Part shown: positions 1 to 8,916 of the stretch, piece by piece | Layout: every line of letters begins with the position of its first letter | Numbering within the stretch: the stretch's first letter is position 1 | Source of the DNA: Arthrobacter echini | GTDB taxonomy: Bacteria > Actinomycetota > Actinomycetes > Actinomycetales > Micrococcaceae | DNA length: 64,000 nucleotides | NCBI RefSeq assembly: GCF_004803505.1 | Contig: NZ_SSWH01000002.1 | Span: forward strand, 62,001 to 126,000 | Direction of reading: 5' to 3' | The notes under the pieces: model-generated | What the model was told of the DNA's origin: nothing | Seen by the model: the letters and a program-made list of their open reading frames with translations, nothing else | The model's database searches: none | Made by a program: the position numbers and the translations under genes

Positions 1-910
1 CGTTGCCCAGGATCTGCACCAGCTGCTGCTGCACGAGCTGGAAGCTCGCGATCGGCCGGCCGAACTGCTCGCGCTCGACCGCGTACCGGCGTGCGACGTC
101 GAACGCGGCCAGTTGCTGGCCCACCGCCTGCCATGCCACGGCGAGCCGCGTGACCTTGAGGACCTTGTTCGTGTCGCGGAAGCTGTTCGCACCCTTGAGG
201 TGGAAGTCGTCCGAGATCACCACGTTCTCGAGGACGATGTCCGCGTTCTCGACGGTCCGCAACGCGATCTTGTTCTCGATCTTCGTCGACGAGAAACCGG
301 GTGTGGTGGTGTCCACCATGAAGCCCTTGACCTGGTTGTCCTCGACGTCGCGCGCATAGATGACCACCCAGTCGGAGAACGTGGCGTTGCCGATCCAGCG
401 CTTGGCTCCATTGAGGATCCAGGTGTCGCCGTCACGGCGCGCCGTCGTCCGGGTCCCACCGGCGACGTCGGATCCGCCGAGCGGCTCGGTGAGGCCGAAG
501 GCCCCGATCTTCTTCAGGGCGTAGATGTCCGGCAGCCACTGCTCCTGCTGCTCCTTCGACGCGAGCGCCTCGATCGATCCCGTGAACAGACCGTCGTGAA
601 CGCCCAGGAAGGTGGCAACCGATGCGTCGGCACGCGTGAATTCCGCGTGGCAGATTCCCGCGAACAGATTCGAGTAGCCCTGGCGGTGGACGGGGCTCAT
701 CGGATCCAGCTCCGCGATCTTCGGGATGAGCTCCTGCGGGAACACTCCCTGGTTCCACCAGTCGATGGCGTTCGGGCGGATCTCCCGCGCCAGCCAGGAG
801 CGGATCTCCTCCAGTCGCGACCGTTCCTTGTCCGTCAGGAGATCCTCGAAGGAATAGAAATCTCCATCCGCGTACGGCAGGTTGTCTGGATCGATCGATG
901 TCTTGCTCAT
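1..910 (-). CDS. acyl-CoA dehydrogenase, 3' part outside window
   Basis: Reading from an ATG at 910, the frame stays open to the window edge, giving about 303 residues. The protein begins MSKTSIDPDNLPYADGDFY and contains the flavin-binding stretch GAFGLTEPLGGSDVAGGTRT and the middle-domain run NGAKRWIGNATFSDW, both typical of the acyl-CoA dehydrogenase family. The N-terminal layout resembles glutaryl-CoA or short-chain dehydrogenases. The catalytic Glu region lies beyond the window, so substrate cannot be assigned. Family members oxidise acyl-CoA thioesters to enoyl-CoA and pass electrons to ETF. A perfect palindrome lies 86 bases upstream and may be a repressor site. Start choice is confident because the reading stays family-like from the first 40 residues. 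Confidence 0.9.
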   Translation of the reverse strand, partial: MSKTSIDPDNLPYADGDFYSFEDLLTDKERSRLEEIRSWLAREIRPNAIDWWNQGVFPQELIPKIAELDPMSPVHRQGYSNLFAGICHAEFTRADASVATFLGVHDGLFTGSIEALASKEQQEQWLPDIYALKKIGAFGLTEPLGGSDVAGGTRTTARRDGDTWILNGAKRWIGNATFSDWVVIYARDVEDNQVKGFMVDTTTPGFSSTKIENKIALRTVENADIVLENVVISDDFHLKGANSFRDTNKVLKVTRLAVAWQAVGQQLAAFDVARRYAVEREQFGRPIASFQLVQQQLVQILGN

Positions 911-995
911 GGAATTGCCTCACTCCGGTCGGCGGCCTCCAGCGCTCCTCGATCACGCCGGTCGCGTGAGAGGCGCACTGCACTCGTACCCTTAT

Positions 996-1011
996 GTTAC
1001 CCGCGGGTAAC
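996..1011. promoter_or_regulatory. 16-bp perfect palindrome, candidate operator
   Basis: GTTACCCGCGGGTAAC is a perfect inverted repeat in the leader of the acyl-CoA dehydrogenase gene. Size and position suit a TetR-family repressor of fatty-acid or acyl-CoA catabolism. The regulator itself is not in the window, so the assignment is inferred. Confidence 0.5.
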
Positions 1012-1060
1012 TTAGGGCGCCACTACCGTTCCCTCCTCGGGTGTGTGGCGCCCGAAGCGA

Positions 1061-1097
1061 GACAGGCGCCGTCCTGCCGTACAGGACGGCGCCTGTC
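1061..1097 (-). terminator. hairpin downstream of the CAT tRNA
   Basis: Bases 1061-1076 pair perfectly with 1082-1097 (16 bp) around a 5-base loop. It lies just 3' of the minus-strand tRNA and has no T run, as is common for actinobacterial terminators. Confidence 0.7.
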
Positions 1098-1123
1098 CCC
1101 GGCGGTTCACGACTGCCGGATCG

Positions 1124-1197
1124 TAGGGCTGCTGGGGCTTGAACCCAGGACAAACGGATTATGAGTCCGCTGCTCTAACCAGCTGAGCTACAGCCCC
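1124..1197 (-). tRNA. tRNA with CAT anticodon (elongator Met or Ile2)
   Basis: The 74 bases fold as a cloverleaf: acceptor stem 1191-1197 with 1125-1131 (the outermost pair is G-U), D stem GCTC/GAGC, anticodon loop CTCATAA, T arm CTGGG-TTCAAGC-CCCAG, and discriminator A. CCA is not encoded. The anticodon stem lacks the three consecutive G-C pairs of initiator tRNA. A CAT anticodon outside the initiator means either elongator methionine or lysidine-modified isoleucine tRNA, and I cannot separate these by eye. Confidence 0.9.
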
Positions 1198-1211
1198 CGG
1201 CCGTGCAGCTC

Positions 1212-2441
1212 TCATTCTATGCGCAGCGCCGGCCCCGAGGAGATGTGCGCCCAACCATCAGCGGGCACCACCCCGTAGTAGAGTCCCTCGAACGTCTCGA
1301 GGGTGGCCTTGATGTCGTGCCTGTTCACCAGTTCCCGGCTCGCCGCGCCCATCCTCCGCCGATCCTCGTCGGGCAGCTCGAAGATCTCGGTGATGCGGCG
1401 TGCCAGCTCACCGGAGTCACCCGGGGTGAAGAGATAGCCGTTCTCACCCTCGAGGACCAGGTGCGGGAGCGCCATCGCATCGGCGAGAAGCACCGGGGTG
1501 GAGGCGGACATGGCCTCGAGGGTCACCAGCGACTGCAGTTCGGCCGTGCCGGGCTGGCAGAAGAGATCCGCGCAGAGATACCGTCTGCGCAGCTCGGCGT
1601 CGTCGACCAGTCCGAGGAAGCTCACCCTGTCCCCGATGCCGAGCCGCGCGACCTGCGCCTGCAGCGCCGGCTTGACCTCACCGCCGCCGACGATCTCGAG
1701 GCGCACACGCAGCCGCTCGGGCACCCTGGCTACCGCATCGATGAGCACGTCGACGTGCTTCTCCTCGGCGAGTCGACCCACGAACAGGACCGTGGGATCC
1801 GGACTCCGCTCGAGCGTCTCACCGGCGCCGGGCTCGTAGTTCGCCGAGTCGATGCCGTTGGAGACCGGGAGCACGCCCGGCAGGAGAGCCTTCTCGAGCA
1901 TCGCCTGCGCAGCGAGCGGAGTCGGTGTGGTGACGGCGGCGGCCTTGCCCATCACCTTCCCCATGTCCTTCCATGAGTTCCGCGCGATGACGTTCTTGAG
2001 CCACTGCGGGAAGGGAAGGAAGGGGTTGAGATTCTCGGGCATGAAGTGGTTCGTCGCGACCACACGGATACCACGTCGGACCGCGGCCTCCAGGGTCTGC
2101 TTCCCCACCATGTAGTGGCACTGGATGTGCACGACATCGGGCGCCACCTCGTCGAGGAGGAGATCGATGTCACGCTTGATCTCCCACGGGTAGCACAGCC
2201 GCCAGTAGTCATGGGTGGGAACACCGTGCGAGCGGAGGCGGTGCACCGTCCAGTCGCCACCTTCCTCGGTGAAGCTGCCGCCGTCGGAGGCACCCGGAGC
2301 CAGGACATGCACCCTGTGCCCTCGCGACGTCATCCCCTTCGCGAGCCGGTACCCGAACTGGGCCGCTCCGTTCAGATTCGGCGGGTACGTCTCGGCGGCG
2401 ATCAGAATGGTCAGAGGCCTGAAATCAGCCGGGTCACTCAC
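1212..2441 (-). CDS. GT4-family glycosyltransferase
   Basis: This 409-residue protein has a GT-B fold pattern. The N-terminal Rossmann half starts LTILIAAETYPPNLNGAAQF, with a glycine-rich acceptor loop. The C-terminal half carries GRLAEEKHVDVLIDA and the EX7E motif in AELQSLVTLEA, which binds the nucleotide-sugar donor. It resembles actinobacterial enzymes that mannosylate or glucosylate membrane lipids (PimB/MgtA-like). The start is GTG at 2441, with an AGGGGA-type ribosome site about 9 bases upstream. It is first downstream of the DMT transporter gene on the same strand, 48 bases away. Donor and acceptor are not determinable from sequence alone. Confidence 0.85.
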   Translation of the reverse strand: MSDPADFRPLTILIAAETYPPNLNGAAQFGYRLAKGMTSRGHRVHVLAPGASDGGSFTEEGGDWTVHRLRSHGVPTHDYWRLCYPWEIKRDIDLLLDEVAPDVVHIQCHYMVGKQTLEAAVRRGIRVVATNHFMPENLNPFLPFPQWLKNVIARNSWKDMGKVMGKAAAVTTPTPLAAQAMLEKALLPGVLPVSNGIDSANYEPGAGETLERSPDPTVLFVGRLAEEKHVDVLIDAVARVPERLRVRLEIVGGGEVKPALQAQVARLGIGDRVSFLGLVDDAELRRRYLCADLFCQPGTAELQSLVTLEAMSASTPVLLADAMALPHLVLEGENGYLFTPGDSGELARRITEIFELPDEDRRRMGAASRELVNRHDIKATLETFEGLYYGVVPADGWAHISSGPALRIE

Positions 2442-2489
2442 GAGTGGGTCCCCTACGTCGATGGGTCGGTCTGGATGGTGGTGATGGCG

Positions 2490-3365
2490 TCAGCGCTTTC
2501 GCTGCGCGACATCGGGATGATGGCGGGACAGCGCGACCACCCCCACAATAGCAATGAGGGCTGATACACCCATCCAGAACGCGGTGAGCATGCGTACCTG
2601 CGGCTGCAGCTCGTCGAGAATCGAGATGCCGATGGCAATACCGATGATCGGGTCGATCACGGTGAGCCCGGCGATGACGAGGTCGGGCGGTCCGGTGGCG
2701 TAGGCATTCTGCACGAACCAGGACCCCAGAGCAGCCGCCGCCACGAGGGACACCAGCGTGAGCCCGGGCACATTCAGCAGCAGACGTCCGTTGGGCTCGA
2801 GCAGGTGACTCGCGGCGATCTTCGTCAGGACAGCGACGAGACCGAAGAGGACACCGGCGCCGAGGATGTAGACCGACGCGCCGAGCCGTCCACGGCCGAT
2901 GGCCACGACGGAGCCGAAGAGGACCACGGCCAGACCGAGCAGCAGGACCACGGAGGACTCCTGATCCGCGTCTATGGCTCGATTGTCGCGCGTCACCGTC
3001 ACGGCGAGCATCACGAACAGGGCGCTACCGCTGACGCATGCGGCGATGGCCGCCACGGTGGGGCGATTGATACGGATTCCCTGATCGTGCGAATTGACGA
3101 TGGTGGTGACCACCAGTGCGATCGCACCGATGGGCTGCACCACGGTCAGACTCGCAAGGGTCAGCGCGGCCACATTGAGTACCGTACCGATACCGAGCAG
3201 TGCGAGCCCGAGCAACCAGCGCGCATTCGACAGGAGCCGGATGAATCCTGCCGGCGCGAGGGGTGATCCACCGGTGCTCGTCCGCACCGCGGTACCCTGC
3301 CGTTGCGCCCCGAACGCGAGGAAGAACGCACTGAGCAGAGCGAGCAGGATCGCCAGGAGAGGCAC
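2490..3365 (-). CDS. DMT-superfamily (EamA-like) transporter
   Basis: The 291-residue protein is almost entirely hydrophobic, with about ten predicted membrane segments. It opens with PLLAILLALLSAFFLAFGA, and the two halves look like repeats of a five-helix unit, as in drug/metabolite and NIPA-type transporters. Start is GTG at 3365. It lies 19 bases downstream of the holin-like gene and 48 upstream of the glycosyltransferase, so the three may share a transcript. Substrate is unknown. A cell-envelope role is suggested only by its neighbours. Confidence 0.75.
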   Translation of the reverse strand: MPLLAILLALLSAFFLAFGAQRQGTAVRTSTGGSPLAPAGFIRLLSNARWLLGLALLGIGTVLNVAALTLASLTVVQPIGAIALVVTTIVNSHDQGIRINRPTVAAIAACVSGSALFVMLAVTVTRDNRAIDADQESSVVLLLGLAVVLFGSVVAIGRGRLGASVYILGAGVLFGLVAVLTKIAASHLLEPNGRLLLNVPGLTLVSLVAAAALGSWFVQNAYATGPPDLVIAGLTVIDPIIGIAIGISILDELQPQVRMLTAFWMGVSALIAIVGVVALSRHHPDVAQRKR

Positions 3366-3384
3366 GCGTTCTGCCGGCTGGACC

Positions 3385-4206
3385 CTACTTCGTCAGGAGG
3401 CGACGCAGCATGACGATCATGGCTGCAACCGATGCTGTCAGGACGCTCAACGGCTTCCACCGGTCTGCGATGCTCGTGTTGTGCGAGACGACGCGACGCA
3501 CCGATACCGCCGCGACCTCGTCGCTCCGCGACGCCCTCGTAGCACCCCGTGCCGGTCGGGGCTGCGATGAGCGGTGCCGGGCCTTCTCGAGACGCGTCTT
3601 GACGTCCGCCTTCGCCCCGAGTGAGTCGCGCGCCTCCGCCATGTGCTCGCGGCGCTCCCCCGTGCGTCCGCGGAGCTCCTCGTACGAGGGCCTCGGCTCC
3701 TTGGGTGTGGAGTCCCTGTCGTCCGAGTCCTTGCCGTCCTTGTCCTTGTCGTCCTTGGACTTCTTCACGTCGAGGGTCGCAGGATCGAAGCTCCTGCCCT
3801 CCCTGAGGACACCGAGGTCGTAGCGCACACCGTAGATGGCCTTCTCGGGCAGCAGCGGCAGTTGCTTCCTGAAGCGGGAGACCCCGATCAGTGCGAGCAC
3901 GCCGGCGATCACGAGGAAGAGCAGCGCCACCAGCAGGGCGGCGAGCCAGGCCGACATCAGCTCTGCAAGACCCATGATGGCCGCGACGACGAGCGCAACG
4001 GCGAAGAACAGGGCGAACACCAGAGCCACGACGAGGAATGCAGCCGCAACACCCGCTTTGATGCCCTTCTGCTTCAGCTCCGTGACGGCGATGGAGAATT
4101 CGTCGCTGATCTGCCGGGGCGTGAGACGCCCGAGCACCTTGATGAGTCCGAAGAGTGAGAGCGAGCCCATGGGGCGCCTGACACGCGTACTGGCCGAGCT
4201 GGTCAT
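3385..4206 (-). CDS. phage-holin-superfamily III-like membrane protein
   Basis: The predicted 273-residue protein belongs to the family often labelled 'phage holin family protein' (DUF1469-like), common on actinobacterial chromosomes outside prophages. Two adjacent hydrophobic segments lie in the first half (GVAAAFLVVALVFALFFAV and WLAALLVALLFLVIAGVLAL). A long charged middle follows, rich in KDDKDKDGKD-type acidic/basic repeats, and a third hydrophobic segment lies close to the C terminus. I chose the ATG at 4206 over 4221 because the upstream ATG codon itself contains part of the GGAGG ribosome site, which is 8 bases from 4206. A lytic role is not supported, since no phage genes are nearby. 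Confidence 0.7.
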   Translation of the reverse strand: MTSSASTRVRRPMGSLSLFGLIKVLGRLTPRQISDEFSIAVTELKQKGIKAGVAAAFLVVALVFALFFAVALVVAAIMGLAELMSAWLAALLVALLFLVIAGVLALIGVSRFRKQLPLLPEKAIYGVRYDLGVLREGRSFDPATLDVKKSKDDKDKDGKDSDDRDSTPKEPRPSYEELRGRTGERREHMAEARDSLGAKADVKTRLEKARHRSSQPRPARGATRASRSDEVAAVSVRRVVSHNTSIADRWKPLSVLTASVAAMIVMLRRLLTK

Positions 4207-4281
4207 AGGCCCTGCCTCCATTCCTGAGTTTCCTGCCGAATAATCGCTTGAACAAAATTACCACCGGGACCTCAGCCGGAT

Positions 4282-4313
4282 GTGCCGGGCGAACCTGGAG
4301 GAGCGCCCGGCAC
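4282..4313 (-). terminator. hairpin after the sugar porter gene
   Basis: Bases 4282-4291 pair with 4304-4313 (10 bp, G+C rich) around a 12-base loop. It lies immediately past the sugar-porter stop on the minus strand and before the holin-like gene. Confidence 0.55.
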
Positions 4314-4347
4314 CCGATCGGGGCCCGACCGTGCCGGCCGCGCCTGC

Positions 4348-5781
4348 TCAGACCGGTCTGAGTTCCGTGTTGTCCTCGAGGTCCTTGTTCATGAACTCCG
4401 GCAGTCGGGTGCGCACGAAGATGAAGGAGAGCACGGCGAACACGGTGAACGCCGCGTACATCACCCACAGTCCGAGATTCTCGCTCACCCACGGGAACGT
4501 GAGGGTGACGATGAAGTTGAAGATCCAGTTGACCATGGTGGCGACTCCCAGCGCGATCGAACGGATGCGGTTGGGGAACATCTCCCCGAGGGTCACCCAC
4601 ATGACAGGACCCCAGGTGGCAGCGAAGAAGATGACGAACAGATTCGCACCGACCAGGGCCACGGGACCCCATGCGCCGGGCAGTGTGATGTCGTCACCGG
4701 TGCCCTCCGCCTGGAAGAAGGAGAGCGTCGCCGCCAGCAGCCCGACGGTCATGCCGACCGAACCGATGAGGAGCAGGCGACGCCGGCCGATCCGGTCGAC
4801 GAAGAAGATCGCGACGAAGGTCATGGAGACGTTGATGACGGACGTGATCACCGACGTCGTGAAGGAGTCCGACTCGCTGAAGCCGACCGACTTCCACAGC
4901 GTTGTGGAGTAGTAGAAGATCGCGTTGATCCCGACGAGCTGCTGCAGGGCCGCGATGGCCATGCCGATCCACAGGATCGGCTGCAGTCCGAGGGCGTTAC
5001 CGCGCAGGTCCCGGTAGGACGCACGATCCTCACGCTGGAAGCTCTGGCGGATCTGCGTGATCCTGGTATCGGTGTCACGCACCCCCGACACGCGCGACAG
5101 GACCCCTGCAGCTTCCGCGTCTCGTCCGGCACGGATGAGGAACTGGGGTGATTCCGGAATCACCAGGGCCAGGATGCCGTAGATGACCGCGGGAGCGACG
5201 CCGACGAGGAGCATCCAGCGCCAGGCGGCAAGTCCCCACCAGAGCTCGGCCCCCGCGCTACCGGCAGCGTTGGCGAGGGAAGCGTCGGAGAGCAGGGCGG
5301 CGAAGATCCCGACCGTGATGGCGAGCTGCTGGATCGAGGCCAGACCACCGCGCCACTTCGTCGGTGCGATCTCCGCGATGTAGCCGGGGACGATCACGGA
5401 GGCGGTACCGATGGCGAGACCGCCGACGAGTCGCCAGGCCATCAGGTCCCACTCCGAGAAGGCGTAGCCCGATCCCGCGGAGTTGACCGCGAAGAGGATC
5501 GCTGCGGCGACCATGACCTTCTTGCGACCCCAGCGATCGGCGAGACCACCGGCGAACCAGGCACCGATCGCACAGCCCAGGAGCGTGATGGCGACGGTGA
5601 AACCCAGCACGCTGGGGCTCAGATCGAAGTCCGCCTGGATGGAGTCGACGGCTCCGTTGATGACGGCCGTGTCGAAGCCGAACAGCAGGCCGCCGACCGC
5701 TGCCGCCACACTGATGCCGATCACCCGGGCGAGGTGCTTCGGCGACTCCGTCTGGGCCGCACCCGCGTCGTTCTTGTCCAT
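4348..5781 (-). CDS. MFS sugar porter (sugar:H+ symporter)
   Basis: The 477-residue, 12-helix protein has the sugar-porter signatures: LLFGFDTAVINGAV in helix 1, GGLADRWGRKK in the 2-3 loop, PESPQFL after helix 6, and the second-half RxGRR (DRIGRRRLLLIG). It resembles XylE/GalP/AraE-type proton-coupled importers of hexoses or pentoses. I placed the start at ATG 5781 because GGGAGA lies 6 bases upstream; the longer frame to 5814 lacks a ribosome site. It is divergent from the Bcr/CflA gene, and the 256-base gap holds a 14-bp tandem repeat. The particular sugar cannot be read from sequence. Confidence 0.88.
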   Translation of the reverse strand: MDKNDAGAAQTESPKHLARVIGISVAAAVGGLLFGFDTAVINGAVDSIQADFDLSPSVLGFTVAITLLGCAIGAWFAGGLADRWGRKKVMVAAAILFAVNSAGSGYAFSEWDLMAWRLVGGLAIGTASVIVPGYIAEIAPTKWRGGLASIQQLAITVGIFAALLSDASLANAAGSAGAELWWGLAAWRWMLLVGVAPAVIYGILALVIPESPQFLIRAGRDAEAAGVLSRVSGVRDTDTRITQIRQSFQREDRASYRDLRGNALGLQPILWIGMAIAALQQLVGINAIFYYSTTLWKSVGFSESDSFTTSVITSVINVSMTFVAIFFVDRIGRRRLLLIGSVGMTVGLLAATLSFFQAEGTGDDITLPGAWGPVALVGANLFVIFFAATWGPVMWVTLGEMFPNRIRSIALGVATMVNWIFNFIVTLTFPWVSENLGLWVMYAAFTVFAVLSFIFVRTRLPEFMNKDLEDNTELRPV

Positions 5782-5850
5782 GTTCGATCTCCCTGCTCGT
5801 TCCGTGCTCATCACCCTACGTCAGAGCGAAGCGCTCCCACAGCAATCCGG

Positions 5851-5904
5851 CACGGTCCATCGAGCACGGTCCATCGAGCACGGTGCCTCGAGCACGGCTC
5901 GTCG
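5851..5904. repeat. 14-bp tandem repeat, 3 full copies plus one partial
   Basis: The unit CACGGTCCATCGAG occurs exactly at 5851-5864 and 5865-5878. It recurs with two changes at 5879-5892 and in decayed form at 5893-5904. It lies between two divergent transporter genes, upstream of both starts. Confidence 0.9.
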
Positions 5905-6037
5905 CCCCGGTGCGCGGACGACCGGGGACACCGGGGACATCGGTGGAGCAGCTATGATCGGTCAGGCCGTCGTCGCGCTCCTCTCCCGGCACCGACCGGC
6001 CACCTCCTGCACTCAGGCCGTCCCGTTAGGCAGCAAC

Positions 6038-7264
6038 GTGAGCACCCCCCAACCCGGCGACCTCCTCTCGCGGCGCGAGAAGATCGTCTACGTCGTCATC
6101 CTGGGCACGCTGACGGCGCTCGGACCGTTCACGATCGACCTCTACCTGCCCGCGTTCCCGGCATTGCGCGCGGATCTCGATGTCACGGAGGCCGCGATCC
6201 AGCTGACGCTCACCGGAACGGTCCTCGGCTTCGCCGCAGGCCAGTTGCTCGTGGGTCCGCTCAGCGACGCCGTGGGACGTCGCCTCCCGGTCGTCATGGC
6301 GACGAGTCTGCATGTGGGAGCGTCCATCGGCGCGGCGACCTCCGAGGACATCTCCGCACTGATGCTCTTCCGGGTGCTCCAGGGTGTGGGGGCAGCCGGC
6401 GGCGGCGTCGTCGCGATGGCGATGGTCAGGGACCTCTTCGGCGGGTACACGCTGGTGCGCATGCTCTCCTACATGGCGCTCGTGAACGGTATGGCACCCA
6501 TCTTCGCTCCCGTGATCGGCTCCCAGCTGCTGTTGCTCTTCCCCTGGCCGGGCGTCTTCTGGTTCCTCGCAGGCTACGGAGCACTGGTGATCGCCGCCGT
6601 GTCGATCTTCATCGTCGAGACCCTGCCCAGGGAGCGTCGTCGTCAGTCCGGGCTGAGCGTGGGGCAGCGGTACCGCCTCGTGCTCGGCGACCGGATCTTC
6701 ATCGGGATCCTGCTGGTGGGAGGCATGAACTTCTCCGGGCTCTTCTCCTACCTGTCCGCCTCGCCCTTCCTCTTCCAGGGCCCGTACGGGCTCGACGAGC
6801 AGCAGTACGGCCTGCTCTTCGCGGTCAACTCGCTCGGCATCGTCGCCGGCGTCCAGATCAGCGCCCGCGTGCTGCGTCGGGTCGGTCCGCAATGGGTCAT
6901 CGCCGCAGCGACGATCGTCCAACTCGTGATGGCTCTGCTGATCGTGGCCTCCGACCAGCTCGGCTTCGGCTTCTGGGGGACGGCCCTGCCGCTGTGGTGC
7001 TACATCATGGCAACCGGCTTCGTCTTCCCCTGCGTGCAGGTGCTGGCCCTGATCAACAACGGTGCGCAGGCCGGAACGGCTGCTTCCCTGCTCGGCGCGG
7101 TCACGTTCGGCACGGCCGGGCTCGTCTCGCCCCTGGTGGGGCTGCTCGGCGAGGGCATCGAATCGGCGACGCCGATGGCCCTCGTCATGGCCGCGTGTGT
7201 CGCCCTGGGGACCACCTTCCTCTGGACGGTGGTACGACCCCGGTCCGTTCCCGCGCTGCAGTAG
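6038..7264 (+). CDS. Bcr/CflA-family multidrug MFS transporter
   Basis: About 408 residues with 12 membrane segments. LTALGPFTIDLYLPAFP in helix 1 and GPLSDAVGRRLPVV in the 2-3 loop are classic for the Bcr/CflA subfamily of drug:H+ antiporters. I prefer the GTG at 6038. A possible -10 (TATGAT, 5953-5958) would put the transcript start near 5965, just past the alternative ATG at 5954. That ATG does have a GGAG site 5 bases upstream and would add 28 residues that do not resemble the family, so the start is uncertain. Drug range is unknown. It runs towards the SDR gene with a 33-base gap. Confidence 0.85.
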   Translation: MSTPQPGDLLSRREKIVYVVILGTLTALGPFTIDLYLPAFPALRADLDVTEAAIQLTLTGTVLGFAAGQLLVGPLSDAVGRRLPVVMATSLHVGASIGAATSEDISALMLFRVLQGVGAAGGGVVAMAMVRDLFGGYTLVRMLSYMALVNGMAPIFAPVIGSQLLLLFPWPGVFWFLAGYGALVIAAVSIFIVETLPRERRRQSGLSVGQRYRLVLGDRIFIGILLVGGMNFSGLFSYLSASPFLFQGPYGLDEQQYGLLFAVNSLGIVAGVQISARVLRRVGPQWVIAAATIVQLVMALLIVASDQLGFGFWGTALPLWCYIMATGFVFPCVQVLALINNGAQAGTAASLLGAVTFGTAGLVSPLVGLLGEGIESATPMALVMAACVALGTTFLWTVVRPRSVPALQ

Positions 7265-7297
7265 TTCTGCGTCAGGGCTGCACCGGAACGGACCGGC

Positions 7298-8815
7298 TCA
7301 GACGCGGGACGACTCGGGCTGTGACTTCTCCGGTCGTGGCTTCCTCGGCAGTTTCTCAGCAGCCCTTGCGATGTTGCGGGCCATCGCCTTGAAGATGAAG
7401 CCGTGGAAAGGAAGCACCGCGAGCCAGTACAGGCGTCCCGAGAGCCCGTAGGGGAAGAAGACCGCGCGCTGGTAGTAGTCGCTGCCCGAGCCGTCCGGTG
7501 CCACCATGAACTCGAGCCAGGCCCTGCCCGGGACCTTCATCTCAGCGCGGAGCCGCAGTCGCTCTCCGCGGACGAGCTCCTCCACCCGCCAGAAGTCGAG
7601 TGCCTCCCCGGTGTGGAGTTCGCTGGCATCCCGGCGTCCGCGGCGAAGACCGACGCCGCCGACGATCTTGTCCATCCAGCCGCGAGCAGCCCAGCCGACG
7701 GTCCAGGAGTACCAGCCGTTGTCCCCGCCGATCCCCTCGACCACGCTCCACAGCCGCTCCGGCGACGCCGTCGAGCTGTAGGTCTGCACATCCGTGTACA
7801 CGGTATGCCCGGCCCACTGTGGATCGGAGGGCAGCGGATCTGCTTCTGCGCCGACCTGCGAGGCACCGGCCCAGCTCGTCTCCACCTCTCCCCCGCGCAT
7901 CTTGCCCAGCGCGAGGTCCACGGCTCGCCGGTAACCCGTCAGTCCGCCCTCGGGGAGGCCGATGTACTCGTCGATATCGTGTTCGGCGGTGACGGCGTCG
8001 TGCTGCAGGGACTCCACGAGCGGCATGGCCATGGCCCTCGGGATCGGTGTCACGAGATTGACCCAGTGGCCCGCCAGGCGGGGGGTGAGCACGGGCAGTG
8101 CCAGGATGGTGCGTCTCGGCAGTCCCGCTGCGAGCGCGTACTGGTTCATCATCTCCGCGTAGGTCAGCACTTCCCGCGACCCGAGATCGAAGGTCCGGTT
8201 CAGGCCCTCCGGGAGATCGAGCGCACCCTGCAGATAGTGGATGACGTCGCGCACGGCGATCGGCTCGATGCGGTTCAGGACCCACTTGGGCGCGGGCATG
8301 ACCGGCAGCACGTCGGAGAGGTGCCTGATCATCTCGAAGGACGCGGACCCCGACCCGATGACGACCCCGGCCTGGAAGGCGATGGTCGGTGTGCCCGATG
8401 CCAGCAGGATCTCGCCGACCTGCGTCCGCGAGCGCATGTGGGTCGACAGTTCGACGCCGTCGGGGTGGAGACCGCCCAGGTACACGATGCGACGCACCCC
8501 TGCCTCGGTGGCGGCCTCCGAGACGACGCGCGCGATCTCGGACTCACGCTCGTCGAAGTTCTTCCCGGAACCCATGGAGTGGACGAGGTAGTAGAGCGTG
8601 TCCACGCCCTTGCTGACCTCGCGCATGGTTCCGGCATCCTGGAGATCACCCTGCACGATATCGACGGAGCCCGCCCAGGGAACGTCCTTGAGCTTCTGCG
8701 GCGAGCGCACGATCACGCGGACCCTGTGACCGTCCGCGACCAGTTTCGTGACGAGCCGCCCGCCGATGTACCCCGTGGAACCGGTGACGAGGATGAGCCT
8801 GCCTTCGTTGTCCAT
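7298..8815 (-). CDS. NAD(P)-binding SDR fused to DUF2867
   Basis: The 505-residue protein begins LILVTGSTGYIGGRLVTKL, an atypical-SDR Rossmann motif. YLVHSMGSG follows in place of a catalytic YxxxK. The C-terminal 160 residues match the DUF2867 pattern, including the aromatic stretch GWYSWTVGWAARGWMDKI. Such fusions are widespread in bacteria and are annotated as NAD(P)H-binding or epimerase-like proteins without a defined substrate. The start at 8815 looks leaderless: TAGTGT (8822-8827) lies 6 bases before the ATG. The neighbouring tRNA-Asn terminator separates it from dnaG. Confidence 0.85.
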   Translation of the reverse strand: MDNEGRLILVTGSTGYIGGRLVTKLVADGHRVRVIVRSPQKLKDVPWAGSVDIVQGDLQDAGTMREVSKGVDTLYYLVHSMGSGKNFDERESEIARVVSEAATEAGVRRIVYLGGLHPDGVELSTHMRSRTQVGEILLASGTPTIAFQAGVVIGSGSASFEMIRHLSDVLPVMPAPKWVLNRIEPIAVRDVIHYLQGALDLPEGLNRTFDLGSREVLTYAEMMNQYALAAGLPRRTILALPVLTPRLAGHWVNLVTPIPRAMAMPLVESLQHDAVTAEHDIDEYIGLPEGGLTGYRRAVDLALGKMRGGEVETSWAGASQVGAEADPLPSDPQWAGHTVYTDVQTYSSTASPERLWSVVEGIGGDNGWYSWTVGWAARGWMDKIVGGVGLRRGRRDASELHTGEALDFWRVEELVRGERLRLRAEMKVPGRAWLEFMVAPDGSGSDYYQRAVFFPYGLSGRLYWLAVLPFHGFIFKAMARNIARAAEKLPRKPRPEKSQPESSRV

Positions 8816-8876
8816 GCGCTCACACTACGCCCGCCCACCGACAGTGCTACCGGGGAGCCACCTGGAAGGACGACGA

Positions 8877-8910
8877 AGCCCCTGACCGGTGTTTCCACTG
8901 GTCAGGGGCT
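8877..8910 (-). terminator. terminator of tRNA-Asn
   Basis: Bases 8877-8891 pair with 8896-8910 (15 positions, one non-Watson-Crick). On the minus strand the loop is GAAA, a GNRA tetraloop. It begins 7 bases after the tRNA 3' end. Confidence 0.75.
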
Positions 8911-8916
8911 CATGAG

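Noticed and set aside
1203-1976. Long plus-strand frames opposite minus-strand genes, such as this 257-residue one
   Set aside because: They are frame shadows caused by high G+C and lack family features, while the opposite strand encodes clear enzymes.
3385-4206. Prophage remnant suggested by a holin-family protein
   Set aside because: The family is widespread on chromosomes, and no phage structural or lysis gene is nearby.
5483-6037. N-terminal extension of the Bcr/CflA transporter to 5483
   Set aside because: It would cross the divergent sugar-porter gene and the tandem repeat, and its residues are not MFS-like.
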